Below, in pieces: positions 1-9,618 of a stretch of 64,000 nucleotides of DNA. The position numbers and the translations under genes are program-made. This stretch comes from Sphingomonas sinipercae (lineage in GTDB: Bacteria > Pseudomonadota > Alphaproteobacteria > Sphingomonadales > Sphingomonadaceae), in NCBI RefSeq assembly GCF_011302055.1, contig NZ_CP049871.1, forward strand, positions 950,501-1,014,500. The letters run 5' to 3'. Every line of letters begins with the position of its first letter. Positions within the stretch are counted from its first letter, which is position 1. The notes below the pieces were generated by a model that was not told where the DNA came from, did not search any database, and saw nothing but the letters and a program-made list of their open reading frames with translations.

Positions 1-502
1 GCGCGCGGTGAAGATCCAGCACACGCAGCCCGGCAAGGGCGGGGCCTACATGCAGGTCGAGCTGAAGAACCTCATCGACGGCCGCAAGAACAATGTCCGC
101 TTCCGCAGCGCCGAGACGGTCGAGCGAGTCCGCCTCGACACGAAGGATTTCCAGTTCCTGTTCGCCGAAGGCGACATGCTGACCTTCATGGACAAGGAAA
201 ATTACGAGCAGATCAGCTTGCCGCGCGACTTGCTCGGCGACGCCGCGGCCTTCCTTCAGGACGGCATGGACGTGGTGATGGAGCTGTACGACGAACGGCC
301 GATCTCGGTGCAGCTTCCGGACACCATCGAAGCGATGATCGTCGAGGCCGACGCAGTGGTGAAGGGGCAGACCGCCTCGTCCAGCTACAAGCCCGCGATC
401 CTCGACAACGGCGTTCGCGTGATGGTGCCGCCGCACATCGGCAGCGGAACCCGAATCGTCGTCGACGTCTACGAGCAGACCTACGTCCGCCGCGCCGATT
501 GA
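1..502 (+). CDS. efp: Elongation factor P (5' end outside the window)
   Basis: Translation factor that enters the ribosomal E site and relieves stalling at polyproline. The reading frame is open from base 2, and the sequence already lies inside domain I: the loop PGKGGA that carries the modifiable lysine is at bases 32-49, so about 25 N-terminal residues are missing. The GTG at base 8 is therefore not the true start. The KOW-like domain I and the two OB-fold domains follow, with the family C-terminal signature [18 protein letters not shown]. The next gene begins 14 nt downstream on the same strand. Confidence 0.95.
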   Translation, partial: RAVKIQHTQPGKGGAYMQVELKNLIDGRKNNVRFRSAETVERVRLDTKDFQFLFAEGDMLTFMDKENYEQISLPRDLLGDAAAFLQDGMDVVMELYDERPISVQLPDTIEAMIVEADAVVKGQTASSSYKPAILDNGVRVMVPPHIGSGTRIVVDVYEQTYVRRAD

Positions 503-516
503 TCGTGGCAATCTGA

Positions 517-1329
517 ATGGTTTCCCACTCCGGCCTCATCACCGTCATGACCCGCGCCGCCCGCAAGGCGGCGCCGCGGCTTCGGCGCGACTTCGGCGAG
601 GTCGAGCACCTGCAGGTCAGCCGCAAGGGGCCGGGCGACTTCGTGTCGATGGCCGACAAGCGTGCCGAGGAAAGCATTGTCGAGGAGCTTCGCACCGCGC
701 GTCCCGACTGGGGTCTGCTGCTCGAAGAGGGCGGCGAGATCGCGGGCAACCCCGACAAGCCGCGTTGGGTCGTCGACCCGCTCGACGGAACCAGCAACTT
801 CCTCCACGGGATCCCGCATTTCTCGATCTCGATCGCGGTAATGGAAAAGCGGCCCGACGGCCGCGAGGAACCGAGCAGCGCGCTCGTCTACCAGCCGCTG
901 ACGGACGAGACCTTCTGGGCCGAAAAGGGCAGGGGCGCCTGGCTTCACGATCGGCGCCTGCGCGTTTCCTCGCGCCGCGACCTGGCCGATACGGTTATCG
1001 GTACCGGCATTCCCCACCTTGGCCGAAGCGATCCCGCGCGCTGGTCGAGCATCTACGCCGCGGTGGCCCCCGAAGTGGCCGGAATCCGCCGCTTCGGATC
1101 GGCGGCGCTGGACCTTGCCTGGGTCGCCGCTGGTCGGATGGACGGCTTTTGGGAAGACGATCTGGCGCTTTGGGACACCGCCGCCGGCGTCCTCCTGGTC
1201 AAGGAAGCGGGCGGGTTCGTCACCGACTATCGCGGCTCCGACCGCGCGTTCGAGCGCGGCGAGTATGTGGCCGCCGCCGGCAGCATCCACAGCAAGCTGC
1301 AGAAACTCGTCGCCGGAGCGGTTCGATAG
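517..1329 (+). CDS. Inositol monophosphatase family protein (SuhB-like)
   Basis: Member of the Mg-dependent, Li-sensitive phosphatase superfamily that hydrolyses inositol phosphates, with SuhB, CysQ and related proteins. The 270-residue length is normal for the family. The metal-binding motifs are all present: the E70-E71 pair, D87-P-L-D90-G-T and W219-D-T-A-A-G. The segment RRFGSAALDLAWVAAGRMDGF is also family-typical (about residues 191-211). The ATG start is 14 nt after efp, suggesting cotranscription. Whether the substrate is inositol phosphate, PAP or another sugar phosphate cannot be told from sequence. Confidence 0.9.
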   Translation: MVSHSGLITVMTRAARKAAPRLRRDFGEVEHLQVSRKGPGDFVSMADKRAEESIVEELRTARPDWGLLLEEGGEIAGNPDKPRWVVDPLDGTSNFLHGIPHFSISIAVMEKRPDGREEPSSALVYQPLTDETFWAEKGRGAWLHDRRLRVSSRRDLADTVIGTGIPHLGRSDPARWSSIYAAVAPEVAGIRRFGSAALDLAWVAAGRMDGFWEDDLALWDTAAGVLLVKEAGGFVTDYRGSDRAFERGEYVAAAGSIHSKLQKLVAGAVR

Positions 1330-1401
1330 GCGCTCAGATGGTTGCGACCCGCTACTCGCTGGCCTAAAGCGCCGCCAAGTTCGAAGCCCCTGGAGTTCCC
1401 C

Positions 1402-1779
1402 TTGGCGAGCGTTGCCTTCGGTTACCTGCCGATCCTGCTGTTCCTGCTGGTCGCCCTGGGCCTTTCGGCGGCGTTCGTCGTGCTGCCGATGATCGTGTCG
1501 CGTTTCACCGGCGCGCACCGGCCGGACCCACAAAAGCTCAGCGAATATGAATGCGGCTTCCCGGCGTTCGAGGACAGCCGGTCCCAATTCGACGTCCGCT
1601 TCTATCTCGTCGCCATCCTGTTCATCGTCTTCGACCTCGAAGCGGCCTTTCTGTTCCCGTGGGCGGTTTCGCTCGACGCGACAGGCTGGGTCGGCTGGGG
1701 CGCGATGATGGTGTTCCTCGCCGAGCTCGCGCTTGGGCTGGCCTATGCCTGGAAGAAGGGAGCGCTCGAATGGGAGTGA
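1402..1779 (+). CDS. nuoA: NADH-quinone oxidoreductase subunit A
   Basis: Small membrane subunit of complex I with three predicted transmembrane helices. The core [20 protein letters not shown] is the family signature. I place the start at TTG 1402 because it is preceded 6 nt upstream by GGAG (1392-1395) and gives an N-terminus aligning with other NuoA proteins; the longer frame from 1342 encodes a proline-rich leader unlike the family. First gene of the nuo operon; its stop overlaps the nuoB start. A weak promoter-like pair (TTGCGA 1342-1347, 17 nt, TAAAGC 1365-1370) lies just upstream. Confidence 0.92.
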   Translation: MASVAFGYLPILLFLLVALGLSAAFVVLPMIVSRFTGAHRPDPQKLSEYECGFPAFEDSRSQFDVRFYLVAILFIVFDLEAAFLFPWAVSLDATGWVGWGAMMVFLAELALGLAYAWKKGALEWE

Positions 1780-2351
1780 TGCTTCGCCCGGGCGAAGACC
1801 CGATGCCGACCGAGGAGGAGATTGCGCGCGCCGCGGGACTGCTCGCCGGCGACGTGGACCAGAAGCTGTTCGAGGAAATGCGGGCCGAGCTGGACAGCAA
1901 GGGCTTTATGGTCGCGAAGACCGAAGACCTGTTCACCTGGGCGCGCACCGGCTCGCTCTGGTGGATGACCTTCGGCCTCGCCTGCTGCGCGGTCGAGATG
2001 ATCCACGTCAACATGCCGCGTTACGACCTGGAGCGCTTCGGGGTCGCCCCGCGCGCATCGCCGCGCCAGTCGGACGTGATGATCGTCGCCGGGACCCTGT
2101 GCAACAAGATGGCGCCGGCGCTGCGCCGGGTTTACGACCAGATGAGCGAGCCGCGCTACGTCATCTCGATGGGCAGCTGCGCCAACGGCGGCGGCTATTA
2201 TCACTACAGCTACAGCGTCGTTCGCGGCTGCGACCGCATCGTGCCGGTCGACATCTACGTTCCCGGCTGCCCGCCGACGGCGGAAGCGCTGCTTTATGGA
2301 ATCCTGCAGCTGCAGCGGAAAATTCGGCGCGAAGGGACGATCGAGCGCTGA
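1770..2351 (+). CDS. nuoB: NADH-quinone oxidoreductase subunit B
   Basis: Peripheral-arm subunit carrying the terminal [4Fe-4S] cluster N2, which passes electrons to quinone. The four ligands are visible: the adjacent pair C72-C73, C137 in GSCANGG, and C167 in PGCPP. I chose ATG 1770 over ATG 1779 because GGGAG at 1758-1762 is well spaced from it. The gene overlaps nuoA by 10 nt and its stop overlaps the nuoC start (ATGA). The length of 193 residues is normal. Confidence 0.96.
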   Translation: MGVMLRPGEDPMPTEEEIARAAGLLAGDVDQKLFEEMRAELDSKGFMVAKTEDLFTWARTGSLWWMTFGLACCAVEMIHVNMPRYDLERFGVAPRASPRQSDVMIVAGTLCNKMAPALRRVYDQMSEPRYVISMGSCANGGGYYHYSYSVVRGCDRIVPVDIYVPGCPPTAEALLYGILQLQRKIRREGTIER

Positions 2352-3229
2352 TGCTGGTCCCCCACGTCCCCAGGGCCGCGTCCGACGACGGCGTGATCGA
2401 GGCTGCGCGGGCGGCCATCGGTGATGCCGTGCGCGATGCGAAGGCGGCCGTCGGCGAGATCACGCTGACGGTGGAGCGCGGCGCGATCGTCGACGTGCTG
2501 CGGACGCTGCGCGACACGCCCGGCCTGGAATATCAGCAGCTGATGGAGATCGCGGGCGTCGATTATCCCGACCGGGCCGAACGGTTCGAAGTCGTCTATC
2601 ACTTGCTCTCGCTGACGATGAACCGGCGGATCCGGGTCAAGCTGTCGACCGATGAGGCGAGCCCGGTGCCTAGCGTGGTCGGCCTGTGGCCGGTCGCCGG
2701 CTGGCTCGAGCGCGAAGTCTACGACATGTACGGCGTCAGCTTTGCCGGCAACCCGGACCTTCGGCGGATCCTGACCGACTACGGCTTCGAAGGCTTCCCG
2801 TTCCGCAAGGATTTCCCGCTGACCGGCTATACCGAGCTTCGCTATTCCGAAGCCGAAAAGCGGGTCGTCAGTGAACCTGTCGACCTGCCGCAGGACTTCC
2901 GCAGCTTCGATTTCCTGATGCCCTGGCAGGGACCGGAATATCTCCTTCCTGGCGATGAGAAAGCGAAAGCGGAAGGCGCCGGCGCACCGAGCCCCGCGCC
3001 GCCGCCAGCCGGCCCGGCGCCGGCCAATGTCGCGACCCCGGCCGACACGCCCAAGACCACGGAAAGCCCGGCGCAGACCGGCGGCGGCGCACCTGCCGAC
3101 AAGGCGGCCGCCAAAAGCGCGGCGAAGAGCAGCGCAAGCAAGGCCAAGAGCCAGGTCAGCAAGGACAGCAACGAGCCGCAACCGAACCCGAAGGGGCCGG
3201 GCCGCCGCCGTCCGACGGGGAGCGCGTGA
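2351..3229 (+). CDS. nuoC: NADH-quinone oxidoreductase subunit C with long low-complexity tail
   Basis: The 30-kDa peripheral subunit of complex I. The N-terminal about 200 residues form the normal domain, with the signatures REVYDMYGV and [21 protein letters not shown]. Unusually, the protein continues for about 90 residues (roughly 200-292) of Ala/Pro/Lys-rich sequence with no predicted fold. The tail keeps the operon's high GC and ends exactly at the nuoD start, so it looks like part of the protein and not a frameshift artefact. ATG 2351 overlaps the nuoB stop. Confidence 0.94.
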   Translation: MLVPHVPRAASDDGVIEAARAAIGDAVRDAKAAVGEITLTVERGAIVDVLRTLRDTPGLEYQQLMEIAGVDYPDRAERFEVVYHLLSLTMNRRIRVKLSTDEASPVPSVVGLWPVAGWLEREVYDMYGVSFAGNPDLRRILTDYGFEGFPFRKDFPLTGYTELRYSEAEKRVVSEPVDLPQDFRSFDFLMPWQGPEYLLPGDEKAKAEGAGAPSPAPPPAGPAPANVATPADTPKTTESPAQTGGGAPADKAAAKSAAKSSASKAKSQVSKDSNEPQPNPKGPGRRRPTGSA

Positions 3230-4500
3230 TGAGCGAGACCCGCGCTGCCACCCGCAAGGTCGAAATGAGCGTCGGTGCCGCCGGTGCGGAGGGCGTTGTT
3301 GCCGGCCGTGAGACGGCCGCGGGCGCCGTCGGCGAAGCGATCGACAATTACACGATCAACTTCGGCCCGCAGCACCCGGCCGCGCACGGCGTGCTGCGCC
3401 TGATCCTGGAGCTGGACGGTGAGATCGTCGAACGCGTCGATCCGCACGTCGGGCTGCTCCACCGCGGCACTGAAAAGCTGATCGAGTACAAGACCTACGC
3501 GCAGGCGCTGCCCTACTTCGACCGGCTCGATTACTGCTCGCCGATGTGCATGGAGCATAGCTTCGTGCTGGCGATCGAGAAGCTGCTCGGCCTCGAGATC
3601 CCGCTGCGCGCCCAGTACATCCGGACGTTGATGGCGGAACTGACCCGCATCAAGAACCACATGCTCAACCTCGGCGCCCACATCATGGACGTCGGCGCGA
3701 TGACCCCGAACCTGTGGCTGTTCGAGATCCGCGAAGACATCATGCAATTCTACGAGCGCGCGTCGGGCGCCCGGATGCATGCCAATTACTTCCGCGTCGG
3801 CGGCGTCCGCGAGGATTTGCCGGAGAAATTGCTCGCCGACCTCGGCGACTGGCTCGACACGCGCTTCAAGCTGTTCGAGGACGCGATCAGCCTGGTTGCC
3901 GACAACCGCATCTTCAAGCAGCGCAACGTCGACATCGGCGTGGTCAGCAAGGAAGATGCGATCGCGTGGGGCTTCTCCGGCCCGATGATCCGCGCGTCAG
4001 GCATCCCGTGGGATATCCGCCGCAGCCAACCGTACGAAGTCTACGACCGGATGGAATTCGACATTCCCGTCGGCACCAACGGCGACTGCTACGACCGCTT
4101 CATGGTCCGGGTCGAGGAAGTGCGCCAGTCGATGCGCATCATGCGCCAGTGCCTGAAGGAAATGCCGGCCGGCCCGATCGGCGCCGACAGCAAGGTCTTC
4201 CCGCCGCGCCGCGCCGAGATGAAGACCTCGATGGAAGCGCTGATCCATCACTTCAAGCTCTACACCGAAGGCTATCACGTCCCCGCTGGCGAAGTGTACG
4301 TCGCGACCGAAAGTCCGAAGGGCGAGTTCGGCGTCTATCTCGTCGCCGACGGCACCAACCGGCCTTACCGCTGCAAGATCAGGCCGACGGCGTTCAGCCA
4401 CCTGCAGGCGATGGACTTCATGATGAAGGGCCATATGCTCGCCGATGTCACTGCGGTGCTCAGCGCCATCGACGTCGTGTTCGGGGAGTGCGACCGGTGA
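3229..4500 (+). CDS. nuoD: NADH-quinone oxidoreductase subunit D
   Basis: The 49-kDa subunit, which with NuoB forms the quinone-reduction site. The first about 30 residues are variable; the conserved domain starts at [18 protein letters not shown] and contains GLLHRGTEK and the C-terminal [10 protein letters not shown] typical of the family. I prefer ATG 3229 over GTG 3226, because GGGGAG (3217-3222) is better spaced from it and it forms a TGATG overlap with nuoC. The 423-residue length is normal. Confidence 0.95.
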   Translation: MSETRAATRKVEMSVGAAGAEGVVAGRETAAGAVGEAIDNYTINFGPQHPAAHGVLRLILELDGEIVERVDPHVGLLHRGTEKLIEYKTYAQALPYFDRLDYCSPMCMEHSFVLAIEKLLGLEIPLRAQYIRTLMAELTRIKNHMLNLGAHIMDVGAMTPNLWLFEIREDIMQFYERASGARMHANYFRVGGVREDLPEKLLADLGDWLDTRFKLFEDAISLVADNRIFKQRNVDIGVVSKEDAIAWGFSGPMIRASGIPWDIRRSQPYEVYDRMEFDIPVGTNGDCYDRFMVRVEEVRQSMRIMRQCLKEMPAGPIGADSKVFPPRRAEMKTSMEALIHHFKLYTEGYHVPAGEVYVATESPKGEFGVYLVADGTNRPYRCKIRPTAFSHLQAMDFMMKGHMLADVTAVLSAIDVVFGECDR

Positions 4501-4817
4501 TCTCGATGATCGGAGGAATTATCGGTATCACTGCCCTGCTTCTGTTTGTCGCCGCGCAAGGATTGGTCGTCTTCGTTTCGGCGTACCTGATATTGCGGGT
4601 TGTCGGTTCGACGAGTTGGGCAGCCAAGGGTGCTGCAATGCTGATTTCTTACGTGATTTGGGTCGCAGTGACGATCGTCGGCTACTCACTTATCGGCGGC
4701 GACGGTGGATTGATGGACGGCTTCGGAATGGTGCTCACGCTTTGCTTCTGCGCGCTGATTAGTTCGATTGTTTATTTGCTCGTGTGGGCCGCACCCAGTC
4801 GTAGGGTCGTCGACTAG
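4497..4817 (+). CDS. Small integral membrane protein inserted between nuoD and nuoE
   Basis: A 106-residue protein of unknown function with three to four hydrophobic segments (roughly residues 5-30, 45-65 and 75-98) and a basic C-terminus. GTG 4497 overlaps the nuoD stop and is preceded by GGGGAG (4483-4488) at good spacing, so it appears to be translated as part of the operon. Its stop overlaps the nuoE start (TAGTG). By eye, base composition and codon use are clearly poorer in GC than the flanking nuo genes (many TTT, ATT, TTG, GTT codons), suggesting later acquisition. I do not recognise the family. It is not one of the 14 core Nuo subunits. Confidence 0.75.
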   Translation: MISMIGGIIGITALLLFVAAQGLVVFVSAYLILRVVGSTSWAAKGAAMLISYVIWVAVTIVGYSLIGGDGGLMDGFGMVLTLCFCALISSIVYLLVWAAPSRRVVD

Positions 4818-5506
4818 TGGCCGTAAATGCACCAGTTGAGGATCCACAGGTCCTCGCCCAGTGGCAGGACTTCGCGTGGACGGCCGACAACGCGAAGCGC
4901 GCCACCGAAATCATCGCACGCTATCCGGCCGGTCGCCAGCATTCGGCGGTGCTGCCGTTGCTCGACCTCGCCCAGCGGCAGGTCGGCGCGCAGACGAATA
5001 CGCAGGGCTGGATCCCGATTCCGGTGATGGAGTTCGTCGGGCGGCAGATCGACATGCCGTACATCCGCGTGCTTGAGGTCGCGACCTTCTACACGATGTT
5101 CAACCTGGCGCCGGTCGGCCGCTTCCATGTCCAGGTGTGCGGGACGACGCCATGCATGTTGCGCGGGTCGGACGACGTGCTCGACGCATGCTACAAGAAG
5201 GGGCTGGAGAAGGGGCACACCACCCCCGACGGCCTGTTCACGTTGAGCGAAGTCGAATGCCTCGGCGCCTGCGCCAACGCGCCGATGGTCCAGATCAACG
5301 ACGACAATTACGAAGACCTGACGTTCGACAGCATGACCGCGATCCTTGACTCGCTCGCCGCGGGAAAGGCGCCCAAGCCGGGCCCGCAGGTCGATCGCCA
5401 GACCAGCGCGCCGGAAGGCGGCCCGACCAGCCTGAAGAAGATGGCCGAGCGCAATTACGACTACCGCTCGCAATGGGGCGCGGCTCCGGCTGGAGAGGGC
5501 GCATGA
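4817..5506 (+). CDS. nuoE: NADH-quinone oxidoreductase subunit E
   Basis: The 24-kDa thioredoxin-like subunit of the NADH dehydrogenase module, carrying [2Fe-2S] cluster N1a. The ligands C108, C113, C148 and C152 lie in CGTTPC and ECLGAC. GTG 4817 overlaps the stop of the preceding gene. The last about 50 residues form a hydrophilic tail. At 229 residues it is slightly longer than E. coli NuoE, as is usual in alphaproteobacteria. Confidence 0.95.
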   Translation: MAVNAPVEDPQVLAQWQDFAWTADNAKRATEIIARYPAGRQHSAVLPLLDLAQRQVGAQTNTQGWIPIPVMEFVGRQIDMPYIRVLEVATFYTMFNLAPVGRFHVQVCGTTPCMLRGSDDVLDACYKKGLEKGHTTPDGLFTLSEVECLGACANAPMVQINDDNYEDLTFDSMTAILDSLAAGKAPKPGPQVDRQTSAPEGGPTSLKKMAERNYDYRSQWGAAPAGEGA

Positions 5507-5724
5507 GGGCGAAACTCACTCCGGATTTCATGCGGGCGCATCCGGTCAGGTCGGGTCTGTGGTTCGCGCTTCCTTTGGCGTTTGGCTCCTTGCTCGGAAC
5601 ATGGCTCTTCGGCCGGTTCAACCTGCCCTTTGTGGTTACCGCGCTTCTGGTCTGGACCCTCGGAGGCCTTGCCTGGGGCTACTCGATGAAGTCCTACCAT
5701 ACCCGTTTCAGGAGTGATCGATGA
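5503..5724 (+). CDS. Small two-helix membrane protein in the nuo operon
   Basis: A 73-residue protein with two hydrophobic segments (about residues 18-35 and 40-60) and charged ends. ATG 5503 overlaps the nuoE stop by 4 nt (ATGA), with a GGAGAGGG stretch just upstream, so translational coupling is likely. I do not recognise the family. Its position inside the complex I operon suggests, without proof, a role in assembly or as an accessory subunit. Confidence 0.75.
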   Translation: MRAKLTPDFMRAHPVRSGLWFALPLAFGSLLGTWLFGRFNLPFVVTALLVWTLGGLAWGYSMKSYHTRFRSDR

Positions 5725-5858
5725 CGATCGTCGGAATCATCGTCCTCGCGCTGCTCGCCTTCCTCGTCCTCAAGGTCGTGGTTGGGGTCGTGAAGTTTGC
5801 GCTGCTCGCGGTCATTGTCATCGCCGCGGTCGGCTTCGTCGCGAAGAAGCTGCGCTGA
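5721..5858 (+). CDS. Membrane microprotein, copy 1 of a tandem pair
   Basis: A 45-residue, almost wholly hydrophobic protein with two helices separated by a Lys/Gly hinge and a basic tail FVAKKLR. ATG 5721 overlaps the stop of the preceding gene (ATGA), and its stop overlaps the next start (TGATG). The neighbouring ORF at 5858 is a clear homologue: both share the pattern LK-x3-G-x2-KFA-x-LAVIV-x-AAV-x-F. The gene is too short for many gene callers. Function unknown. Confidence 0.65.
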   Translation: MTIVGIIVLALLAFLVLKVVVGVVKFALLAVIVIAAVGFVAKKLR

Positions 5859-5998
5859 TGGACGCGCTTGCGATCATCGTCGCCGTCGTGCTCGGCTTCA
5901 TCGCGCTGAAGTTCATCAGCGGGATGATCAAGTTCGCCGTGCTCGCGGTCATCGTCGTCGCGGCGGTCCTGTTCCTGACCGGCGGGTTCGGCGGATGA
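5858..5998 (+). CDS. Membrane microprotein, copy 2 of a tandem pair
   Basis: A 46-residue hydrophobic protein, homologous over most of its length to the ORF immediately upstream (shared LK-x3-G-x2-KFA-x-LAVIV-x-AAV-x-F), but ending in a glycine-rich tail where copy 1 is basic. Start and stop overlap the neighbours (TGATG upstream, ATGA with nuoF downstream). The pair looks like an in-operon tandem duplication that has diverged at the C-terminus. Function unknown. Confidence 0.65.
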   Translation: MDALAIIVAVVLGFIALKFISGMIKFAVLAVIVVAAVLFLTGGFGG

Positions 5999-7305
5999 GC
6001 TACACCGGGCCGCTCAGCGACAAGGATCGCATCTTCACCAACGTCTACGGCTATCAGTCCGCCGGGCTGAAGGCGGCGCAGCAGCGCGGCGACTGGGACA
6101 ATACCAAGGCGCTGATGGCGCTTGGCCAGGACGCGATCATTGACATCGTCAAGGAAAGCGGGCTTCGCGGCCGTGGCGGCGCGGGCTTCCCGACCGGCAT
6201 GAAGTGGGGCTTCATGCCCAAGGAGCCCAAGCCCGGAAAACCCAACTTCCTGGTCATCAACGCCGACGAGTCTGAGCCCGGGTCGTGCAAGGACCGGGAA
6301 ATCATCCGCCACGACCCGCACAAGCTGATCGAAGGCGCGCTGATCGCCAGCTTCGCGATGCGGGCGCGGGCCTGCTACATCTACATCCGCGGCGAGTTCA
6401 TCCGCGAGGCGGAGGCGCTGTCGAAGGCGGTGGCCGAGGCCTATGACGCCGGCCTGCTGGGCAAGAATGCGGCTGGCTCGGGCTACGATTTCGACCTGTT
6501 CGTCCACCGGGGCGCGGGCGCCTACATCTGCGGCGAAGAAACGGCGATGCTCAACAGCCTGGAAGGCAAGAAGGGCTGGCCCCGGCTGAAACCGCCGTTC
6601 CCGGCGGGCGCCGGCCTCTACGGATGCCCGACCACGGTCAACAACGTTGAATCCATCGCCGTCGTGCCGACCATCCTTCGCCGCGGCGCAGCCTGGTTCA
6701 AGGGCTTCGGGCGCGAGAAGAACGAAGGCACGAAGCTGTTCCAGCTGTCGGGCCACATCAACACGCCGTGCGTGGTCGAGGAGACGATGAGCATCAGCTT
6801 CCGCGAGCTGATCGACCGCCATGGCGGCGGCATCCGCGGCGGCTGGGACAATCTGCTGGCGGTGATTCCGGGCGGATCGTCGGTGCCGCTGGTGCCCGCG
6901 CATGAGATTATGGACGCGCCGATGGACTTCGACGGCTTGAAGGCGCTCGGCTCCGGCCTTGGCACCGCGGCGGTCATCGTCATGGACAAGTCGACCGACA
7001 TCGTCCGCGCGATCAGCCGCATCAGCTACTTCTACAAGCATGAAAGCTGCGGCCAGTGCACGCCGTGCCGCGAAGGCACCGGCTGGATGTGGCGGACGAT
7101 GGAGCGGCTGCGCGACGGGGACGCCACCCCGGCGACCATCGACAAGCTGCTCGACGTCACCAAGCAGGTCGAAGGCCACACCATCTGCGCGCTGGGCGAC
7201 GCCGCCGCCTGGCCGATCCAGGGCCTGATCAAGCATTTCCGCCCCGAAATCGAACGCCGTATCGCCGAACGCGCCGGCCGGACGATGCTGGAGGCGGCGG
7301 AATGA
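5995..7305 (+). CDS. nuoF: NADH-quinone oxidoreductase subunit F
   Basis: The 51-kDa flavoprotein where NADH is oxidised. It holds FMN and [4Fe-4S] cluster N3. Visible motifs are [13 protein letters not shown] (FMN/NADH-binding loop, about residues 57-69), [12 protein letters not shown] (about 173-184) and the N3 ligands C352, C355, C358 in SCGQCTPC plus C398 in TICALGD. The length of 436 is normal. ATG 5995 overlaps the preceding microprotein stop. Confidence 0.97.
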   Translation: MSYTGPLSDKDRIFTNVYGYQSAGLKAAQQRGDWDNTKALMALGQDAIIDIVKESGLRGRGGAGFPTGMKWGFMPKEPKPGKPNFLVINADESEPGSCKDREIIRHDPHKLIEGALIASFAMRARACYIYIRGEFIREAEALSKAVAEAYDAGLLGKNAAGSGYDFDLFVHRGAGAYICGEETAMLNSLEGKKGWPRLKPPFPAGAGLYGCPTTVNNVESIAVVPTILRRGAAWFKGFGREKNEGTKLFQLSGHINTPCVVEETMSISFRELIDRHGGGIRGGWDNLLAVIPGGSSVPLVPAHEIMDAPMDFDGLKALGSGLGTAAVIVMDKSTDIVRAISRISYFYKHESCGQCTPCREGTGWMWRTMERLRDGDATPATIDKLLDVTKQVEGHTICALGDAAAWPIQGLIKHFRPEIERRIAERAGRTMLEAAE

Positions 7306-7433
7306 AGCTCATTCTCGCCATTGGCATCGTCGCCATCATCGCCATCGTCATCATCTCGATGCAGCGCAGCGGCCCGCGCGTGACGACGATCGAGCATCGC
7401 CGCGAAGACGAAGATACCGAGGATCGCGGGTGA
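7302..7433 (+). CDS. Single-span membrane microprotein after nuoF
   Basis: A 43-residue protein with one N-terminal hydrophobic helix (about residues 2-20) and a charged tail rich in Arg, Glu and Asp. ATG 7302 overlaps the nuoF stop (ATGA); the stop overlaps the start of the next small ORF (TGATG). I do not recognise a family. Translational coupling suggests it is really expressed with complex I. Confidence 0.6.
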   Translation: MKLILAIGIVAIIAIVIISMQRSGPRVTTIEHRREDEDTEDRG

Positions 7434-7606
7434 TGTACGGCGGCCTTGCCCTCATCCTGCTGGTGTTCGCGCTGATCCTGGCGCTGCCGCTGTTCGCCGT
7501 TTCCGCACGCGTGTCCCGCCGCGAAAATGCGAAGCTGGCGATGCGCGACGAAGAAGCGATCGGAGAGATTGAGCGCGAAGATCAGGTTCCGGGAGCGCGT
7601 CGCTAA
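7433..7606 (+). CDS. Single-span membrane microprotein before nuoG
   Basis: A 57-residue protein with one N-terminal hydrophobic helix (about residues 3-25) and a charged, Glu/Arg-rich cytosolic tail. ATG 7433 overlaps the previous stop and the TAA overlaps the nuoG ATG (TAATG, 7604-7608). Its plan, a helix plus charged tail, matches the preceding microprotein, but no clear sequence identity is seen. Function unknown. Confidence 0.6.
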   Translation: MYGGLALILLVFALILALPLFAVSARVSRRENAKLAMRDEEAIGEIEREDQVPGARR

Positions 7607-9618
7607 TGCCTAAGGTCACCGTCGACGGCGTTGAGCTGGAGGTTCCGCAAGGCGCGACCGTGCTGCAGGCGTGCGAGCTTGCGGGCAAGGAGATACCGCG
7701 CTTCTGCTACCATGAACGGCTGAGCATCGCCGGCAATTGCCGCATGTGCCTGGTCGAGGTCGCGCCGGGGCCGCCCAAGCCGCAGGCGTCGTGCGCGCTG
7801 CCCGCGGCCGACGGCCAGGCGATCCGCACCGACACCGCGATGGTCAAGAAGGCGCGCGAAGGGGTGATGGAGTTCCTGCTCATCAACCACCCGCTCGACT
7901 GCCCAATCTGCGACCAGGGCGGGGAATGCGACCTGCAGGACCAGGCGATGGCCTACGGCCGCAGCTTCTCCCGCTTCGACGAGAACAAGCGGGCGATCGA
8001 CGACAAGTACATGGGCCCGGTCATCAAGACGTCGATGACCCGCTGCATCCAGTGCACGCGCTGCGTCCGCTTTGCCGAGGAAGTCGCCGGCGTGCCGGAA
8101 ATCGGGATGCTCTATCGCGGCGAAGATTCGCAGATCACGACCTATCTGGAAAAGACCGTGTCGTCTGAGCTTGCCGGCAACCTTGCCGACGTCTGCCCGG
8201 TCGGCGCGCTGCTGCAGAAGCCGCAAATCTTCGAAATGCGGCCGTGGGAGCTGCGGCGCGTACCCGGCATTGACGTGATGGACGCGGTTGGATCGAACAT
8301 CCGCATCGACGTTCGCCAGCGGCAGGTGATGCGGATCCTCCCGCGCGTCCACGACGACGTCAACGAGGAATGGATCAGCGACAAGACGCGCCACCATGTC
8401 GACGCGCTCGTCCGCAACCGGCTCGACCGCCCCTGGGTGCGCGAAAAGGGCAAGCTTCGCGAAGCGAACTGGACCGAAGCGCTGCAGTTGTTCGCCAAGA
8501 AGCTGAAGGCGGCGGGTCCGAGCGTCGCGGCGATTGCCGGCGACCTGCTCGACGCCGAGACGATGTATGCTGCCAAGGCGCTGCTCGCCCAGCAGGGCTC
8601 GACCTTGCTGGAAGGGCGGCAGACCGGTCTCGACTATGACGTGTCGAACCTCGCCTCGGTCGCTTTCAACTCGACCATCGCCGGAATCGAACATGCGGAC
8701 GTGGTCCTGCTGGTCGGGAGCAATCCGCGCTGGGAGGCGCCGCTGGTCAATACGCGCCTGCGCAAGGTGGCGCGCAAGGGCGGCAAGATTTTCGCCATTG
8801 GGCCGGAAGTCGATCTCGCGCTCAAGGCCGAATGGCTGGGCGACGACCTCAAGCTGCTCGGCAAGCTGCCCAAGGCGGTGACGGAAGCCTTTTCGAGTGC
8901 CGAGCGGCCGGCGGTCATCGTCGGGCCGGGTGCGCTGGCCGCAGGCGGTTTCGGCGCTGCCCTGGCGCTGGTCGAACCGCTCGGGCTGATCAAAGACGGC
9001 TGGAACGGCTTCAACGTCATCCACACCGCCGCGTCGCGGATGGCGGGGATCATCCTCGGCTTCGCGCAGCCGCGCGGGCTCGCCGATATCGAGGCTGCGC
9101 AGCCTAAGCTCGCCATCCTGCTCGGCGCCGACGAAATTGCGGCGACCCGAATCCCGGGCAGCTTCAAGGTTTACATCGGCCACCACGGCGACAAGGGCGC
9201 GGCCTCGGCCGACCTCGTGCTTCCGGGCGCCGCTTACTCCGAAAAGCACGGCACCTACGTCAACCTGGAAGGCCGGGTTCAGCGCGGCGAGAAGGCGGCA
9301 TTCCCGCCCGGCGAAGCGCGCGAGGATTGGTCGATCTTCCGCGCGGTTTCCGAACTGGCCGGCCAGCCGCTGCCGTTCGATACCTTCGGGCAATTGCGGC
9401 AGGCGATGGTCGCCGACCATCCCGAGCTTACCACCGAAGGGCTGCTCAAGCTCGACTGGTCGCCGCCGAAGCTCGATGCGAAGGCTTCGGGCCCGGTCGG
9501 CTACCCGATTGCCGATTTCTACCTGACCAACGCGATCTGCCGCGCCAGCCCGACCATGCACATCTGCTCGGCCGAAGTGCTGCACGGCCGCGCCCCAGCG
9601 CTGGAGGCTGCGGAGTGA
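7606..9618 (+). CDS. nuoG: NADH-quinone oxidoreductase subunit G
   Basis: The large iron-sulfur subunit of the peripheral arm. It has an N-terminal [2Fe-2S] ferredoxin-like domain (FCYHE and [10 protein letters not shown]), the His/Cys motif [18 protein letters not shown] for cluster N5, and [10 protein letters not shown] with DVCPVGAL for N4. The C-terminal half is a degenerate molybdopterin-oxidoreductase-like domain. The length of 670 fits the short alphaproteobacterial/mitochondrial form; I did not see the four-Cys N7 motif of E. coli NuoG. Confidence 0.96.
   Translation: MPKVTVDGVELEVPQGATVLQACELAGKEIPRFCYHERLSIAGNCRMCLVEVAPGPPKPQASCALPAADGQAIRTDTAMVKKAREGVMEFLLINHPLDCPICDQGGECDLQDQAMAYGRSFSRFDENKRAIDDKYMGPVIKTSMTRCIQCTRCVRFAEEVAGVPEIGMLYRGEDSQITTYLEKTVSSELAGNLADVCPVGALLQKPQIFEMRPWELRRVPGIDVMDAVGSNIRIDVRQRQVMRILPRVHDDVNEEWISDKTRHHVDALVRNRLDRPWVREKGKLREANWTEALQLFAKKLKAAGPSVAAIAGDLLDAETMYAAKALLAQQGSTLLEGRQTGLDYDVSNLASVAFNSTIAGIEHADVVLLVGSNPRWEAPLVNTRLRKVARKGGKIFAIGPEVDLALKAEWLGDDLKLLGKLPKAVTEAFSSAERPAVIVGPGALAAGGFGAALALVEPLGLIKDGWNGFNVIHTAASRMAGIILGFAQPRGLADIEAAQPKLAILLGADEIAATRIPGSFKVYIGHHGDKGAASADLVLPGAAYSEKHGTYVNLEGRVQRGEKAAFPPGEAREDWSIFRAVSELAGQPLPFDTFGQLRQAMVADHPELTTEGLLKLDWSPPKLDAKASGPVGYPIADFYLTNAICRASPTMHICSAEVLHGRAPALEAAE

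Noticed and set aside
8-10. GTG at base 8 as the efp start
   Set aside because: The frame is open upstream and the protein already begins inside conserved domain I.
1338-1367. A nine-codon ORF just before nuoA
   Set aside because: Could be a leader, but it has no ribosome binding site and no attenuator-like hairpin.
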